From assembly GCA_029975965.1 (NCBI GenBank), contig JARKOV010000080.1, positions 1 through 20,916 on the forward strand: a stretch of DNA of 20,916 nt. The letters run 5' to 3'. Origin of the DNA: Anaerolinea sp. (GTDB lineage: Bacteria > Chloroflexota > Anaerolineae > Anaerolineales > Anaerolineaceae). Made by a program: the position numbers and the translations under genes. Shown here in pieces: positions 1 to 6,689 of the stretch; positions within the stretch are counted from its first letter, which is position 1; each line of letters opens with the position of its first letter. The notes below the pieces were generated by a model. That model made no database searches, was not told the origin of the DNA, and worked only from the letters and a program-made list of their open reading frames with translations.

Positions 1-2
1 CG

Positions 3-1484
3 CGAACCCCCGAGCAGGTGGAAGAAGCTTCCAAAAAGGCAGGCGAGCTCGCCGAGAAGCTCAACGCGTATACCAAACGGGTCGACCTGGTGCTCGAGCG
101 CCATCGTGAGCTGCTTGCGCTGCTGGGGACGGGTGCCATCGCCAATGGGGCGGCCTTCGCGGCGCAGGTGCAGACGCTGGCGCACAACATCCAGGCCTAT
201 GACCCGGCCAACTGGTCCAGTCAGGAGAGCGTGAGCAGCCTGCCCGCTGAAGCGGCGCAACTGGACGAACTGCAACGCCAACTGACGGCCGGTGCGCAGC
301 CTGCCCTAATCGCTGAAAGCCGTCTCTCCGACCGGCTGGAAGAGGCCCGCCGCCTCGCCGAGCTGCACACCCGCCTGCGCGACAAGGTGGACCGTGTCGC
401 GGCGCGCTTCGCGGATCTTCAGAAGGTGGAGAGCGATGCCCTGGATGATGTGGAACGGGCCGCGACGACGGTGGAGAGCCTGGCGCTGCTCTTAAAGGAC
501 AACCCATCTCTGCATGAAATTGCCAGCGCCGATTTGACCCGCTACCGCACGGAGCTGGCGCGCCTGTCGAGTGACCTGGAAAACCCGGCCCAGGGGGCCG
601 TCGAGCGCAAGGTCTCGCGGGCGCACACCCTGCTGGACCAGCTCGCGCGGTCGGCCAACGGCTGGCTGGACAAATTGGCGGCCAACTTGCAGGCGCACAC
701 TCGCCGGCTGAGCGATCTGCTGGCAGACCTGGACCAGGTGGCGATGCTCGAAGACCGTGCGGTGATCGACGGGCGCGCCCAGCTCGAGCGCCTGGGGCCG
801 AACCCGGTCAACCGCAAGGCGGGGCTCAATTTTTTAGACGCCGCGGCTGAGCTGAAGCGCTGGAATAACGACTGGCAAACCGGGGCATCGGTGGTGGAGG
901 CGTTGGAAAATCTCGCTGGTCCTGTGCTGGACGCAGCGCAGGATGCCGCTCAAGCGCGCGCGGCCACCCGGGCCGCCTTTCAGGCGGCGGGCAAGCTGGC
1001 CAGCGGTCGGCGTGACTGGCCTCCAACGCGCCAATCCCTGGCGGAAGACGTGAAAGCATTTCAGGAGCTGGAGCGCCGCCTGGACGGCTTGCGCATCAAA
1101 CGCATGACATCCGGGGCGCTGGTGCGTGAGCTGGGCCAGGTCTATCACGAGCTGGACCAGATCGAAGACCGCGTCTCTTCGGCTGCTCGCCAGGCGGAGA
1201 TCGAGCAGCAGGAGGCCTTGCAGATCGAACGCCAGGTCGAGGAGTTGCAGCAGCGCTGGCAGGCGCTGGCGCAGCGCTACCCCGGGCAGGCGGACCTCGA
1301 CCTGGAGATCAAAGACCTGGTTGCCCAGGCCGACCAGCGCATCGCCCAGCTCAAAGCGCAGTACAAGCGCGGGGGGATCAACTACGACCAGGTGATCAGC
1401 GCCCTGCGCGAGCAGGTCAACACGCTGCGCACAGCGCGCTTCACCGGCGGCGAAGGGCAAGACGTCAGCCTGGCAAAGAGCTGA
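3..1484 (+). CDS. Coiled-coil protein, 5'-truncated by the window edge
   Basis: The reading frame is open to the left edge. A GTG at 18 could serve as a start, but the five codons before it continue the same charged helical pattern, so I treat the gene as partial with its start outside the window. The visible ~490 residues are almost entirely long amphipathic helices rich in Ala, Leu, Glu, Gln and Arg, with heptad-like stretches (for example residues ~395-455 counted from the GTG). There are no membrane segments, cysteine motifs or nucleotide-binding motifs in the visible part. It ends in a short Gly/Ser-containing tail. I do not recognise a family; a structural or scaffold role is only a guess from the coiled-coil character. 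A strong intrinsic terminator follows 17 bp after the stop, so this is the last gene of its transcription unit. Confidence 0.75.
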   Translation, partial: RTPEQVEEASKKAGELAEKLNAYTKRVDLVLERHRELLALLGTGAIANGAAFAAQVQTLAHNIQAYDPANWSSQESVSSLPAEAAQLDELQRQLTAGAQPALIAESRLSDRLEEARRLAELHTRLRDKVDRVAARFADLQKVESDALDDVERAATTVESLALLLKDNPSLHEIASADLTRYRTELARLSSDLENPAQGAVERKVSRAHTLLDQLARSANGWLDKLAANLQAHTRRLSDLLADLDQVAMLEDRAVIDGRAQLERLGPNPVNRKAGLNFLDAAAELKRWNNDWQTGASVVEALENLAGPVLDAAQDAAQARAATRAAFQAAGKLASGRRDWPPTRQSLAEDVKAFQELERRLDGLRIKRMTSGALVRELGQVYHELDQIEDRVSSAARQAEIEQQEALQIERQVEELQQRWQALAQRYPGQADLDLEIKDLVAQADQRIAQLKAQYKRGGINYDQVISALREQVNTLRTARFTGGEGQDVSLAKS

Positions 1485-1501
1485 CCAAGGAGTTCATCAT
1501 C

Positions 1502-1546
1502 GCGTGCTGCTGCGAACCCTTGGCTCGCAGCAGCACGCTTTTTTTT
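1502..1546 (+). terminator. Rho-independent terminator of the coiled-coil gene
   Basis: A perfect 14-bp stem (1502-1515 with 1525-1538), a 9-nt loop, then eight T residues (1539-1546). The T-tract is on the + side only, so it terminates the rightward gene. The leftward trpB ends 1 bp away, and the same hairpin without a U-tract would form at the end of its mRNA. Confidence 0.93.
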
Positions 1547-1547
1547 A

Positions 1548-2921
1548 TTACGCCATGGCCGGGATTTGCGGCAGGCGGTCTTTGATGGTGGCAATCGCCT
1601 CTTCAGGGAAGTCGTAATCTTCCAGCTCGCCAGAGTGGTACTTGTTGTAGGCGGTCAGGTCGAAGTGCCCGTGACCGGAGAGATTGAACAAGATGACCTT
1701 CTTCTCGCCGGTCTCTTTGCACTTGAGCGCCTCGTCCACCGCCACGCGGATGGCGTGCGATGATTCGGGGGCGGGCAGAATGCCCTCGGTCTGGGCGAAT
1801 TGCACAGCCGCCTCGAAGGTGCCCAGTTGCGCCACCGCGACCGCCTCGATGTGCCCGGCGTCGTACAGCGCGCACAGGGTGGGGGCCATGCCGTGGTAGC
1901 GAAGTCCGCCGGCGTGGATGGCGGGCGGGATGAAGTCGTGTCCGAGGGTGTGCATCTTGACGATGGGGGCCATCTGGGCGGTGTCGCCGTAGTCGAAGGC
2001 GTACACGCCGCGGGTCAGCGAGGGGGCGGCCTTGGGCTCAACGGCGATCAGGCGGGTGCGCTGGCCGTTTTTGAGATTCTCGCGCAGGAAGGGGAAAGCG
2101 ATGCCCGAGAAGTTCGACCCGCCGCCCACGCAGCCGATGACCATGTCGGGGTATTCGCCGGCCAGGTCCATCTGCTTGAGCGCTTCCTCGCCGATCACCG
2201 TCTGGTGCAGCAGCACGTGGTTGAGCACCGAGCCGAGTGAGTATTTCTTGGTTCCGCCGGAAGTCGCCGCCACCTCCACCGCCTCGGAGATGGCGATGCC
2301 CAGCGAGCCGGGGCTCTCGGGGTCGTGCTCGAGGATCGTCTTTCCGGCCTGGGTGCGTTTGGATGGGCTGGCGTACACGTGCGCGCCGTAGGTCTCCATC
2401 AGGTAGCGCCGGTAGGGTTTCTGGTTGTAGGAAACCTTGACCATGTAAACTTCCAGGTCGATGTCGAAGAACTTGCAAGCCATCGCCAGGGCCGAACCCC
2501 ACTGCCCGGCACCGGTCTCGGTGGTCATAGCGTGGGTACCGGCGACCTTGTTGAAGAAAGCCTGGGCCAGCGCGGTGTTGGATTTATGGCTGCCGGAAGG
2601 GGACGCTCCCTCGTACTTGTAGTAGATGTGCGCCGGTGTTCCGAGGGCTTTTTCCAGCCGCAAGGCGCGGATCAAGGGAGTGGGGCGGTAAAGCTTGTAG
2701 GCTTCATAGACCGGCTCGGGCACCTCGATGTAGCGCTCGGTGCTGATCTCCTGCAGGATGATCTCCATCGGGAAGATCATCGACAAGAAGTCCGGGGTGA
2801 CCGGCTCTTTGGTGCCGGGATGCAGCACCGGCGTAGGGGCGACCGGGCTGTCGGCGTTGACGTTGTACCAGAAGCGCGGAATATCGTTTTCGCTGAGGAT
2901 GAATTTGGTCTGGTTCGACAT
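1548..2921 (-). CDS. trpB: Tryptophan synthase beta chain, TrpB2 type (PLP enzyme)
   Basis: 457 residues. It makes L-tryptophan from indole and L-serine using pyridoxal phosphate. The length, the N-terminal extension before the YRPTPL motif (~78-83) and the C-terminal tail match the TrpB2 subfamily rather than the ~400-residue TrpB1. Visible motifs: GSHKSN with the Schiff-base lysine at K113, TETGAGQWG at ~134-142 containing the catalytic Glu, and the glycine-rich GGGSN phosphate-binding loop near 245. The ATG at 2921 was chosen because AAAGGAGG lies just upstream; a longer in-frame extension would run into the T-box terminator. No trpA or other trp genes are adjacent. TrpB2 proteins often act without TrpA, so indole salvage is plausible here (inference). 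Control is by the T-box leader directly upstream. Confidence 0.95.
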   Translation of the reverse strand: MSNQTKFILSENDIPRFWYNVNADSPVAPTPVLHPGTKEPVTPDFLSMIFPMEIILQEISTERYIEVPEPVYEAYKLYRPTPLIRALRLEKALGTPAHIYYKYEGASPSGSHKSNTALAQAFFNKVAGTHAMTTETGAGQWGSALAMACKFFDIDLEVYMVKVSYNQKPYRRYLMETYGAHVYASPSKRTQAGKTILEHDPESPGSLGIAISEAVEVAATSGGTKKYSLGSVLNHVLLHQTVIGEEALKQMDLAGEYPDMVIGCVGGGSNFSGIAFPFLRENLKNGQRTRLIAVEPKAAPSLTRGVYAFDYGDTAQMAPIVKMHTLGHDFIPPAIHAGGLRYHGMAPTLCALYDAGHIEAVAVAQLGTFEAAVQFAQTEGILPAPESSHAIRVAVDEALKCKETGEKKVILFNLSGHGHFDLTAYNKYHSGELEDYDFPEEAIATIKDRLPQIPAMA

Positions 2922-2951
2922 GGCAAGCCTCCTTTGATGTGTGTAAAAAAC

Positions 2952-2984
2952 AAAAAACGTCCGTCCAACTTTGGGACGAACGTT
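2952..2984 (-). terminator. T-box attenuator terminator
   Basis: Minus-strand hairpin AACGTTCGTCC / GGACGGACGTT (2984-2974 with 2966-2956), 11 bp with one G-U pair and a 7-nt loop, running directly into six U residues. It lies just after the T-box sequence and ends about 30 nt before the trpB start, as expected for transcription attenuation. Confidence 0.9.
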
Positions 2985-3275
2985 TATGTCCGTGGTGCCA
3001 CCCAACTTAGGCTGTAATTAACCAAAAACCTGTTGTGATGCACAACAGGAAGAAAAAGCCAGCCTCACTCGTTGCGGGTACGGCGAAGGATCGCTTATAC
3101 CCTTTGCCCAGATAACGGCGGCAACTCCGGCGCGGGCTACTTGGCATTCCTTTCGCCCTGCAACTCAGAGGTCCATTCGGCGCTGCGGTTCGGGCAGGTT
3201 TTCACCGTACCCCTGCTCTCTGGTCCGCCTTGGCAACGCGTACTCGTCCTCGTCGCGGTCTTTTGTTATTGAGTT
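2952..3275 (-). promoter_or_regulatory. T-box riboswitch, tRNA-Trp specific, controlling trpB
   Basis: Read on the minus strand, the leader has every T-box landmark. Stem I shows AGTA (3244-3241), a 7-bp helix GCGTTGC/GCAGCGC (3239-3233 with 3186-3180), an AGAGAG motif (3221-3216), and the 3' side of the specifier loop, GAA-TGG-ACC (3178-3170). The specifier codon is UGG (3175-3173), which is Trp. The antiterminator core GGGTGGCACCACG spans about 3003-2991. Its UGGC bulge would pair with a tRNA ending GCCA, matching the G73 discriminator of bacterial tRNA-Trp. A competing terminator follows at 2984-2952. Uncharged tRNA-Trp should permit readthrough into trpB. This accounts for most of the 440-bp gap between trpB and miaB. 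Confidence 0.93.
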
Positions 3276-3281
3276 AGAAAA

Positions 3282-3309
3282 ATTATAAGGGATTTTGGGA
3301 ACGTGTCAA
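3282..3309 (-). promoter_or_regulatory. Sigma-70 promoter of the T-box/trpB transcript
   Basis: Minus strand TTGACA (3309-3304), 16-bp spacer, TATAAT (3287-3282): a full consensus match for both hexamers. Transcription would start near 3275, just before the T-box leader. Confidence 0.88.
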
Positions 3310-3341
3310 TAGGAAGCGGGAGGAATTGGTGAATGTGGATT

Positions 3342-3374
3342 GAAGATTGGTGGATTTATGATTAACCAATCTTC
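3342..3374. repeat. Inverted repeat over the miaB stop codon
   Basis: 10-bp arms GAAGATTGGT (3342-3351) and ACCAATCTTC (3365-3374) with a 13-nt loop. The miaB stop codon (3362-3364) is in the loop. There is no U-tract on either side, so it may be a weak terminator or mRNA 3'-end stabiliser of miaB. Confidence 0.5.
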
Positions 3375-4675
3375 CCAATCATCGACCAGGGGCCGGCCCA
3401 GGTGACCGTCACCGGGCGAAGCTGTCCACGCAGGTCTTCCGCGCTCTCGACGAAGACCAGTTTGTTGGTGGGGGTGCGCCCTTTCCAGCGCCGCTTGACC
3501 TTCTCCTCGAAGAGCACCGGCACCTGCGACCCGAGGTAACGCTGGTTGATCTCGCCGACGATCTGTTCCTGCAGGTCTTCCAGCAGACGGAAGCGGCGCA
3601 TTTTTTCGTCCTCGGGAACGTCGTCCTGCAGACGGCGGGTTGCGACCGTGCCGGGGCGCGAGGAATAGCGCGCCAGGTGGGCCACGTCCAGCTTGAGTTC
3701 GGCCAGCAGGTCGTAGGTGTGGTTGAACTGCTCCTCGGTCTCGCCGGGGAAGCCAACGATCACGTCGGTGGCGATCGACACGCCCGGGATGCGGGCGCGA
3801 ATGCGCTCGACCAGGCGGCGGTAATCGTCAGCGCTGTAGCCGCGGCGCATGGTTTCCAGCACGGCGTCGTCGCCGGCCTGCACGGGCACCTCGATGTGCG
3901 GCATCACTTTGGGCAGGGAAGCCACGGCGTCGAGCAGCTCGTCGGTCATCCAGTTGGGGTGCGAGGTGAGGAAGCGGATGCGCTCCAGGCCATCGATCTC
4001 GTTGAGGCGGATGAGCAGTCCCGCCAGGTTGGGATAATCGGGCTGGTCTTTGCCGTAGCGGTCGACGATTTGCCCGAGCAGGGTGATCTCTTTCACGCCC
4101 TGGCGCACCATGGCGCGCGCCTCGGAGAGGATGTCTTCGGGCGGGCGGCTGCGCTCTACACCGCGCCGGTAGGGGATGATGCAGAAGGTGCAGGCGTGCG
4201 AGCAGCCGTACACCACCGGGATGAAACCCGAAACCAGGGAGCCGCGCTCGGCCGCCGGTAAGGTCAGCTCTTCGTCCATCAGTGCATAGCGGGTGGCGGT
4301 GGCGCTCTCTTCCATCGAGCGCACCTCAGATTGGGTCAGGAACGCCACCAGCGGGGCGGGGTCGGAAGGTGGGGAGAATACGTCCACATAGGGGAAGCGC
4401 TTCTTGAGCGCATCGTTGTTGCGGATGCCGACCAGGCAGCCCATCAGGTTGATCACCAGGCCAGGATTTTGCTCCTTCAGGGGTCGCAGCGAATGCAGCC
4501 GACCATAGGCCTTGTTTTCGGCGCTCTGGCGCACCACGCAGGTGTTGAGCACGATCACGTCGGCTTCGCCGGCCTGCGCGGTGGCGGCGTAGCCGAGGTG
4601 CTCGAGCGCCGAGGCCACGCGCTGCGAGTCGGCCACGTTCATCTGACAGCCTTCGGTCCAGATGTGGTACTTCAT
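3362..4675 (-). CDS. miaB: tRNA-2-methylthio-N6-dimethylallyladenosine synthase MiaB
   Basis: 437 residues. A radical-SAM methylthiotransferase that adds a methylthio group to i6A37 of tRNAs reading UNN codons. The N-terminal UPF0004 domain carries the three cysteines of the auxiliary 4Fe-4S cluster: C10 in TEGCQMN, C46 in NTCVVRQSAENKA and C80 in LMGC. The radical-SAM core has C158-x3-C162-x2-C165 (GCSHACTFCIIPYRRG), and a TRAM-like RNA-binding domain fills roughly the last 65 residues. The NTCVVRQSAE motif and overall length favour MiaB over MtaB or RimO. The ATG at 4675 begins directly with the first conserved block (MKYHIWTEGCQMN). No Shine-Dalgarno sequence precedes it, and an extended -10 element lies only 8 nt upstream, so the mRNA may be leaderless. 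It appears monocistronic. Confidence 0.95.
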   Translation of the reverse strand: MKYHIWTEGCQMNVADSQRVASALEHLGYAATAQAGEADVIVLNTCVVRQSAENKAYGRLHSLRPLKEQNPGLVINLMGCLVGIRNNDALKKRFPYVDVFSPPSDPAPLVAFLTQSEVRSMEESATATRYALMDEELTLPAAERGSLVSGFIPVVYGCSHACTFCIIPYRRGVERSRPPEDILSEARAMVRQGVKEITLLGQIVDRYGKDQPDYPNLAGLLIRLNEIDGLERIRFLTSHPNWMTDELLDAVASLPKVMPHIEVPVQAGDDAVLETMRRGYSADDYRRLVERIRARIPGVSIATDVIVGFPGETEEQFNHTYDLLAELKLDVAHLARYSSRPGTVATRRLQDDVPEDEKMRRFRLLEDLQEQIVGEINQRYLGSQVPVLFEEKVKRRWKGRTPTNKLVFVESAEDLRGQLRPVTVTWAGPWSMIGKIG

Positions 4676-4683
4676 CGCGCCCG

Positions 4684-4692
4684 ATTATAACA
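4684..4692 (-). promoter_or_regulatory. Extended -10 promoter element of miaB
   Basis: Minus strand TGTTATAAT, a TGn extended -10 with a perfect TATAAT, ending 8 nt before the miaB ATG. There is no convincing -35 and no ribosome binding site. Transcription would start at or within a few bases of the ATG. Confidence 0.6.
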
Positions 4693-4819
4693 AATTCTGA
4701 CCGGGATGGGGGGATTTGAGGAAATGATGAATGGTGGATGAAGAATTATGAATGCAGGCGACCAGGCAGGCCGATGGAGAAAGCGAGAAAATCAAAGAGC
4801 GCAGAGAAAGGCGGGCAAG

Positions 4820-5335
4820 TTAGCTGGCGAGTTTGCCCTTCAGCCAGGCGCTGATAGCCCGGTAGACCGGGCAGCGGTCGTACACCGCGCTGAAGGCCAG
4901 CGCGCCGCCGGCAATGACCAGGATGAGCGGATTGGACGGCAAGACCAGCCCCAATGCGATGAACGCGACGCCGGCTGTCGCGCGCAGGCTGCGGTCGAGA
5001 GGGTGGATGCCCCTGGCAGGTGCCTGCCCGGCCAGGGCGGCGCGGAAAATGGCCTGCAGCGCGTCCGTCGATTGCGCCCCAGTGCGGCGAAAGAGCTCGT
5101 TTCCACCCGAAGCCACCAGGATGGTGGGAATGCCCAAGATACCCAACTCGCGCAGCAGCTCGGGATGCTGGTCGGCGTTAATTTTCAACAGGTCCACCTG
5201 CCCGGCGAAGTCGCGGGCGGCTTGCTCCAACGCGGGAGCCATGGCGCGGCAGGGCATGCACCAGGGCGCCCAAAACTCGACCACGACCGGCCGCGGGCTG
5301 GCCTTGAGCTGCTCAAACAACCGGGCTTTGTTCAT
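4820..5335 (-). CDS. Thioredoxin-domain protein fused to a DUF2892 membrane tail
   Basis: 171 residues in two parts. Residues 1-105 are a thioredoxin fold with the active site W25-C26-M27-P28-C29 and the cis-proline in GIPTI (P70), so a dithiol oxidoreductase is expected. Residues ~110-171 resemble DUF2892 (YgaP-like): a DRSLR start, two hydrophobic segments (~121-132 and ~137-151) and a DRCPVY motif with C155. The same layout and CP-Y motif occur in the small DUF2892 protein encoded upstream in the operon. No signal peptide is visible, so the thioredoxin domain probably faces the cytoplasm, anchored by its tail. The ATG at 5335 is preceded by GAAAGGA. The gene is probably transcribed from the ECF-type promoter at 5675-5700. 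Confidence 0.88.
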   Translation of the reverse strand: MNKARLFEQLKASPRPVVVEFWAPWCMPCRAMAPALEQAARDFAGQVDLLKINADQHPELLRELGILGIPTILVASGGNELFRRTGAQSTDALQAIFRAALAGQAPARGIHPLDRSLRATAGVAFIALGLVLPSNPLILVIAGGALAFSAVYDRCPVYRAISAWLKGKLAS

Positions 5336-5352
5336 CCATGGGGTCCTTTCGA

Positions 5353-5398
5353 GCGCAGATCACGGCAGGGGTGAAAATCCACCCGCCGTGATCTGCGC
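5353..5398. repeat. Long intercistronic hairpin between the DUF2892 and thioredoxin genes
   Basis: A perfect 14-bp inverted repeat, GCGCAGATCACGGC (5353-5366) and its complement (5385-5398), enclosing a further GGGTG/CACCC stem. It fills nearly all of the 79-bp gap between the two genes. There is no U-tract, so an mRNA-processing or stability element or a protein-binding dyad is more likely than an intrinsic terminator. Confidence 0.7.
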
Positions 5399-5414
5399 CA
5401 AGAGCAGGTGTAAA

Positions 5415-5621
5415 TCAGGCTTTATTGGTGCGCATGCGCAGCAGCGCATACAACGGGCAGAAACCGACGATCCCCGTGAGGAGCGGCACGAAGCCGATCA
5501 CCTTCAAGAAGACGCCCCACCCGCCGGTGACCACGCCACCCCAGCCGAGGGCCAGCAGCGCGATGCCCAGGATAACCCGGATGATGCGATCCACACCCGA
5601 CTCGTTCATTAGTTTGCTCAT
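5415..5621 (-). CDS. DUF2892 (YgaP-like) small inner-membrane protein
   Basis: 68 residues. A typical DUF2892 protein: N-terminal DRIIRVILGIALLALGW with the first membrane helix (~13-33), a second helix (~37-55) and the family motif GFCPLYALL with C55. The function of stand-alone DUF2892 proteins is not established; they often accompany rhodanese or thioredoxin genes. The ATG at 5621 was chosen because a near-ideal GGAGG lies 5 nt upstream. An in-frame ATG at 5666 is possible; it falls about where the upstream ECF-type promoter would initiate, giving a leaderless variant with 15 extra residues. It is the first gene of an operon with the thioredoxin fusion. Confidence 0.88.
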   Translation of the reverse strand: MSKLMNESGVDRIIRVILGIALLALGWGGVVTGGWGVFLKVIGFVPLLTGIVGFCPLYALLRMRTNKA

Positions 5622-5674
5622 CTTTTCCTCCGAAGAATTGATAACAGGTTGTGCGATTTCGTTCATATCCCTTT

Positions 5675-5700
5675 GACGCGGCCGACCCCGAAAGGTTACA
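5675..5700 (-). promoter_or_regulatory. ECF-sigma-type promoter of the DUF2892-thioredoxin operon
   Basis: Minus strand TGTAACCTTT (5700-5691), 12 nt, CGTC (5678-5675). This matches in both elements and in spacing the promoter-like sequence in front of the ECF sigma gene at 6556-6581. AAC-type -35 and CGTC-type -10 elements are typical of ECF promoters. It starts 5 bp past the anti-sigma stop codon. Confidence 0.8.
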
Positions 5701-5704
5701 ACCA

Positions 5705-5947
5705 TTAACAGCCGTCTCGCCGGTCGAGGGCGAATTTCACCTTCTCGAACAGATCCCGACGGCGCGATTCCGTCAGTTCATGCTCGCCGTGCATCCTGTA
5801 CAGCAGGATGGTCTTGCGCGTGGTATCGAGCACCACGCTGCAATTGTGGCAGGTGGCCAGGTGCTGCTGCGCGTCGGCGCGCAGTTCTTCGCTCAGGTCG
5901 TTGTCAATGTATTCCGACAGATATTTGATCAGCTCTTCACAGTTCAT
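5705..5947 (-). CDS. ZAS-type (zf-HC2) anti-sigma factor
   Basis: 80 residues with no membrane segment, so a soluble anti-sigma factor. The zinc-binding anti-sigma motif is complete: C3, H29, C33 and C36 (HLATCHNC). The C-x25-H-x3-C-x2-C spacing equals that of the disulfide-switched RsrA (C11, H37, C41, C44). The gene begins 13 bp after the ECF sigma gene, with GAAAGGA ahead of its ATG, so the pair is co-transcribed. It is expected to bind and silence the upstream sigma factor. Redox control is inferred from the ZAS cysteines and from the neighbouring thioredoxin operon. An extra cysteine (C80) is the last residue. Confidence 0.88.
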   Translation of the reverse strand: MNCEELIKYLSEYIDNDLSEELRADAQQHLATCHNCSVVLDTTRKTILLYRMHGEHELTESRRRDLFEKVKFALDRRDGC

Positions 5948-5960
5948 CGGTGCAGTCCTT

Positions 5961-6539
5961 TCAACCGGTGGCGAAAACTTGTGCCAGCCGCTCGCGGAGC
6001 TCCAGGCGGGCGCGGTGCAAACGCACTTTCACCGCCGCTTCGCTAATCCCCAGCACCCCCGCGGTCTCTGCCGTGGATAGCTCGTTGACGTCGCGCAGCA
6101 GAAACACACCGCGCAGCGTACCCGGCAGCGCTGCGATCGCCTGTTCCAGCTCGCCCCGTGTCTCTGCCCGGGCGATGATCGTCTCGGGGGTCTCGTGCCA
6201 TTCGACCAACGATGCGGGAACAAAGGGAGGGGCATCCTCCTCGCCGGCGTCCGGATCGGGAAGGGGCACGGTTTCCCGCGCCCGCAGCAGCGTCTGCGCC
6301 CGGTTGTAGGCGATGCGGTACAACCAGGTGCTCAGGCTGGAGCGTCCCTCGAACTGGAAGCGGTGCTCGAGCGCGGAGAGGAAGGTGTCCTGGACGACAT
6401 CCTCCGCCAGAGCCTCATCCCGCACCAGGCTGAAGGCCAGCCGGTAGAGCGGATCGGCAAAACGCGCGAACAGCCCGACCAGGGCTTCGGTGGGATCGGG
6501 GGCGTGGAAAGCGGCCAGCAGAGCGGCATCGGTGGTCAT
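5961..6539 (-). CDS. ECF-family RNA polymerase sigma factor
   Basis: 192 residues. Sigma region 2 at ~20-88 includes LYRLAFSLVRDEALAEDVVQDTF and the STWLYRIAYNRA segment. A variable Asp/Glu/Pro-rich linker spans ~92-120. Region 4, with its helix-turn-helix, covers ~128-185 (ALPGTLRGVFLLRDVNELSTAETAG then ISEAAVKVRLHRAR). The protein lacks regions 1 and 3, as ECF factors do. ATG at 6539 with AGGTGAAG upstream. The start is preceded by TGTAACCTTT-N12-CGTC, shared with the DUF2892-thioredoxin operon, so the sigma factor probably drives its own operon. The next gene is its cognate anti-sigma factor. Confidence 0.93.
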   Translation of the reverse strand: MTTDAALLAAFHAPDPTEALVGLFARFADPLYRLAFSLVRDEALAEDVVQDTFLSALEHRFQFEGRSSLSTWLYRIAYNRAQTLLRARETVPLPDPDAGEEDAPPFVPASLVEWHETPETIIARAETRGELEQAIAALPGTLRGVFLLRDVNELSTAETAGVLGISEAAVKVRLHRARLELRERLAQVFATG

Positions 6540-6555
6540 GGGTCTTCACCTATTG

Positions 6556-6581
6556 GACGTTTTCGCACTGCAAAGGTTACA
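6556..6581 (-). promoter_or_regulatory. ECF-type autoregulatory promoter of the sigma/anti-sigma operon
   Basis: Minus strand TGTAACCTTT (6581-6572), 12 nt, CGTC (6559-6556), followed after 16 nt by the sigma ATG. Both elements and their spacing match those at 5675-5700, while the spacer sequences differ, which points to shared function rather than duplication. Confidence 0.8.
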
Positions 6582-6641
6582 TCGAGTTAAGGCCAGGTTT
6601 CGTTCTTCGCCTGATATTGATAAATTACCTATATTTGCCTA

Positions 6642-6672
6642 TTGACATACTGTATAATACATAGTATAATAC
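6642..6672 (+). promoter_or_regulatory. Perfect sigma-70 promoter of padR with overlapping operator-like repeats
   Basis: TTGACA (6642-6647), 17-bp spacer, TATAAT (6665-6670): a full consensus promoter. Over it lie a direct repeat GTATAATAC (6652-6660 and 6664-6672) and an inverted repeat ATACT (6647-6651) / AGTAT (6663-6667). PadR repressors commonly bind AT-rich dyads over their own promoter, so this is the likely autoregulatory operator. Confidence 0.82.
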
Positions 6673-6689
6673 AAAACAAGGAGTCAGGT

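Noticed and set aside
834..1460. A 208-codon minus frame inside the coiled-coil gene
   Set aside because: A typical complement of a Leu/Glu/Ala-rich helical gene; no start signals.
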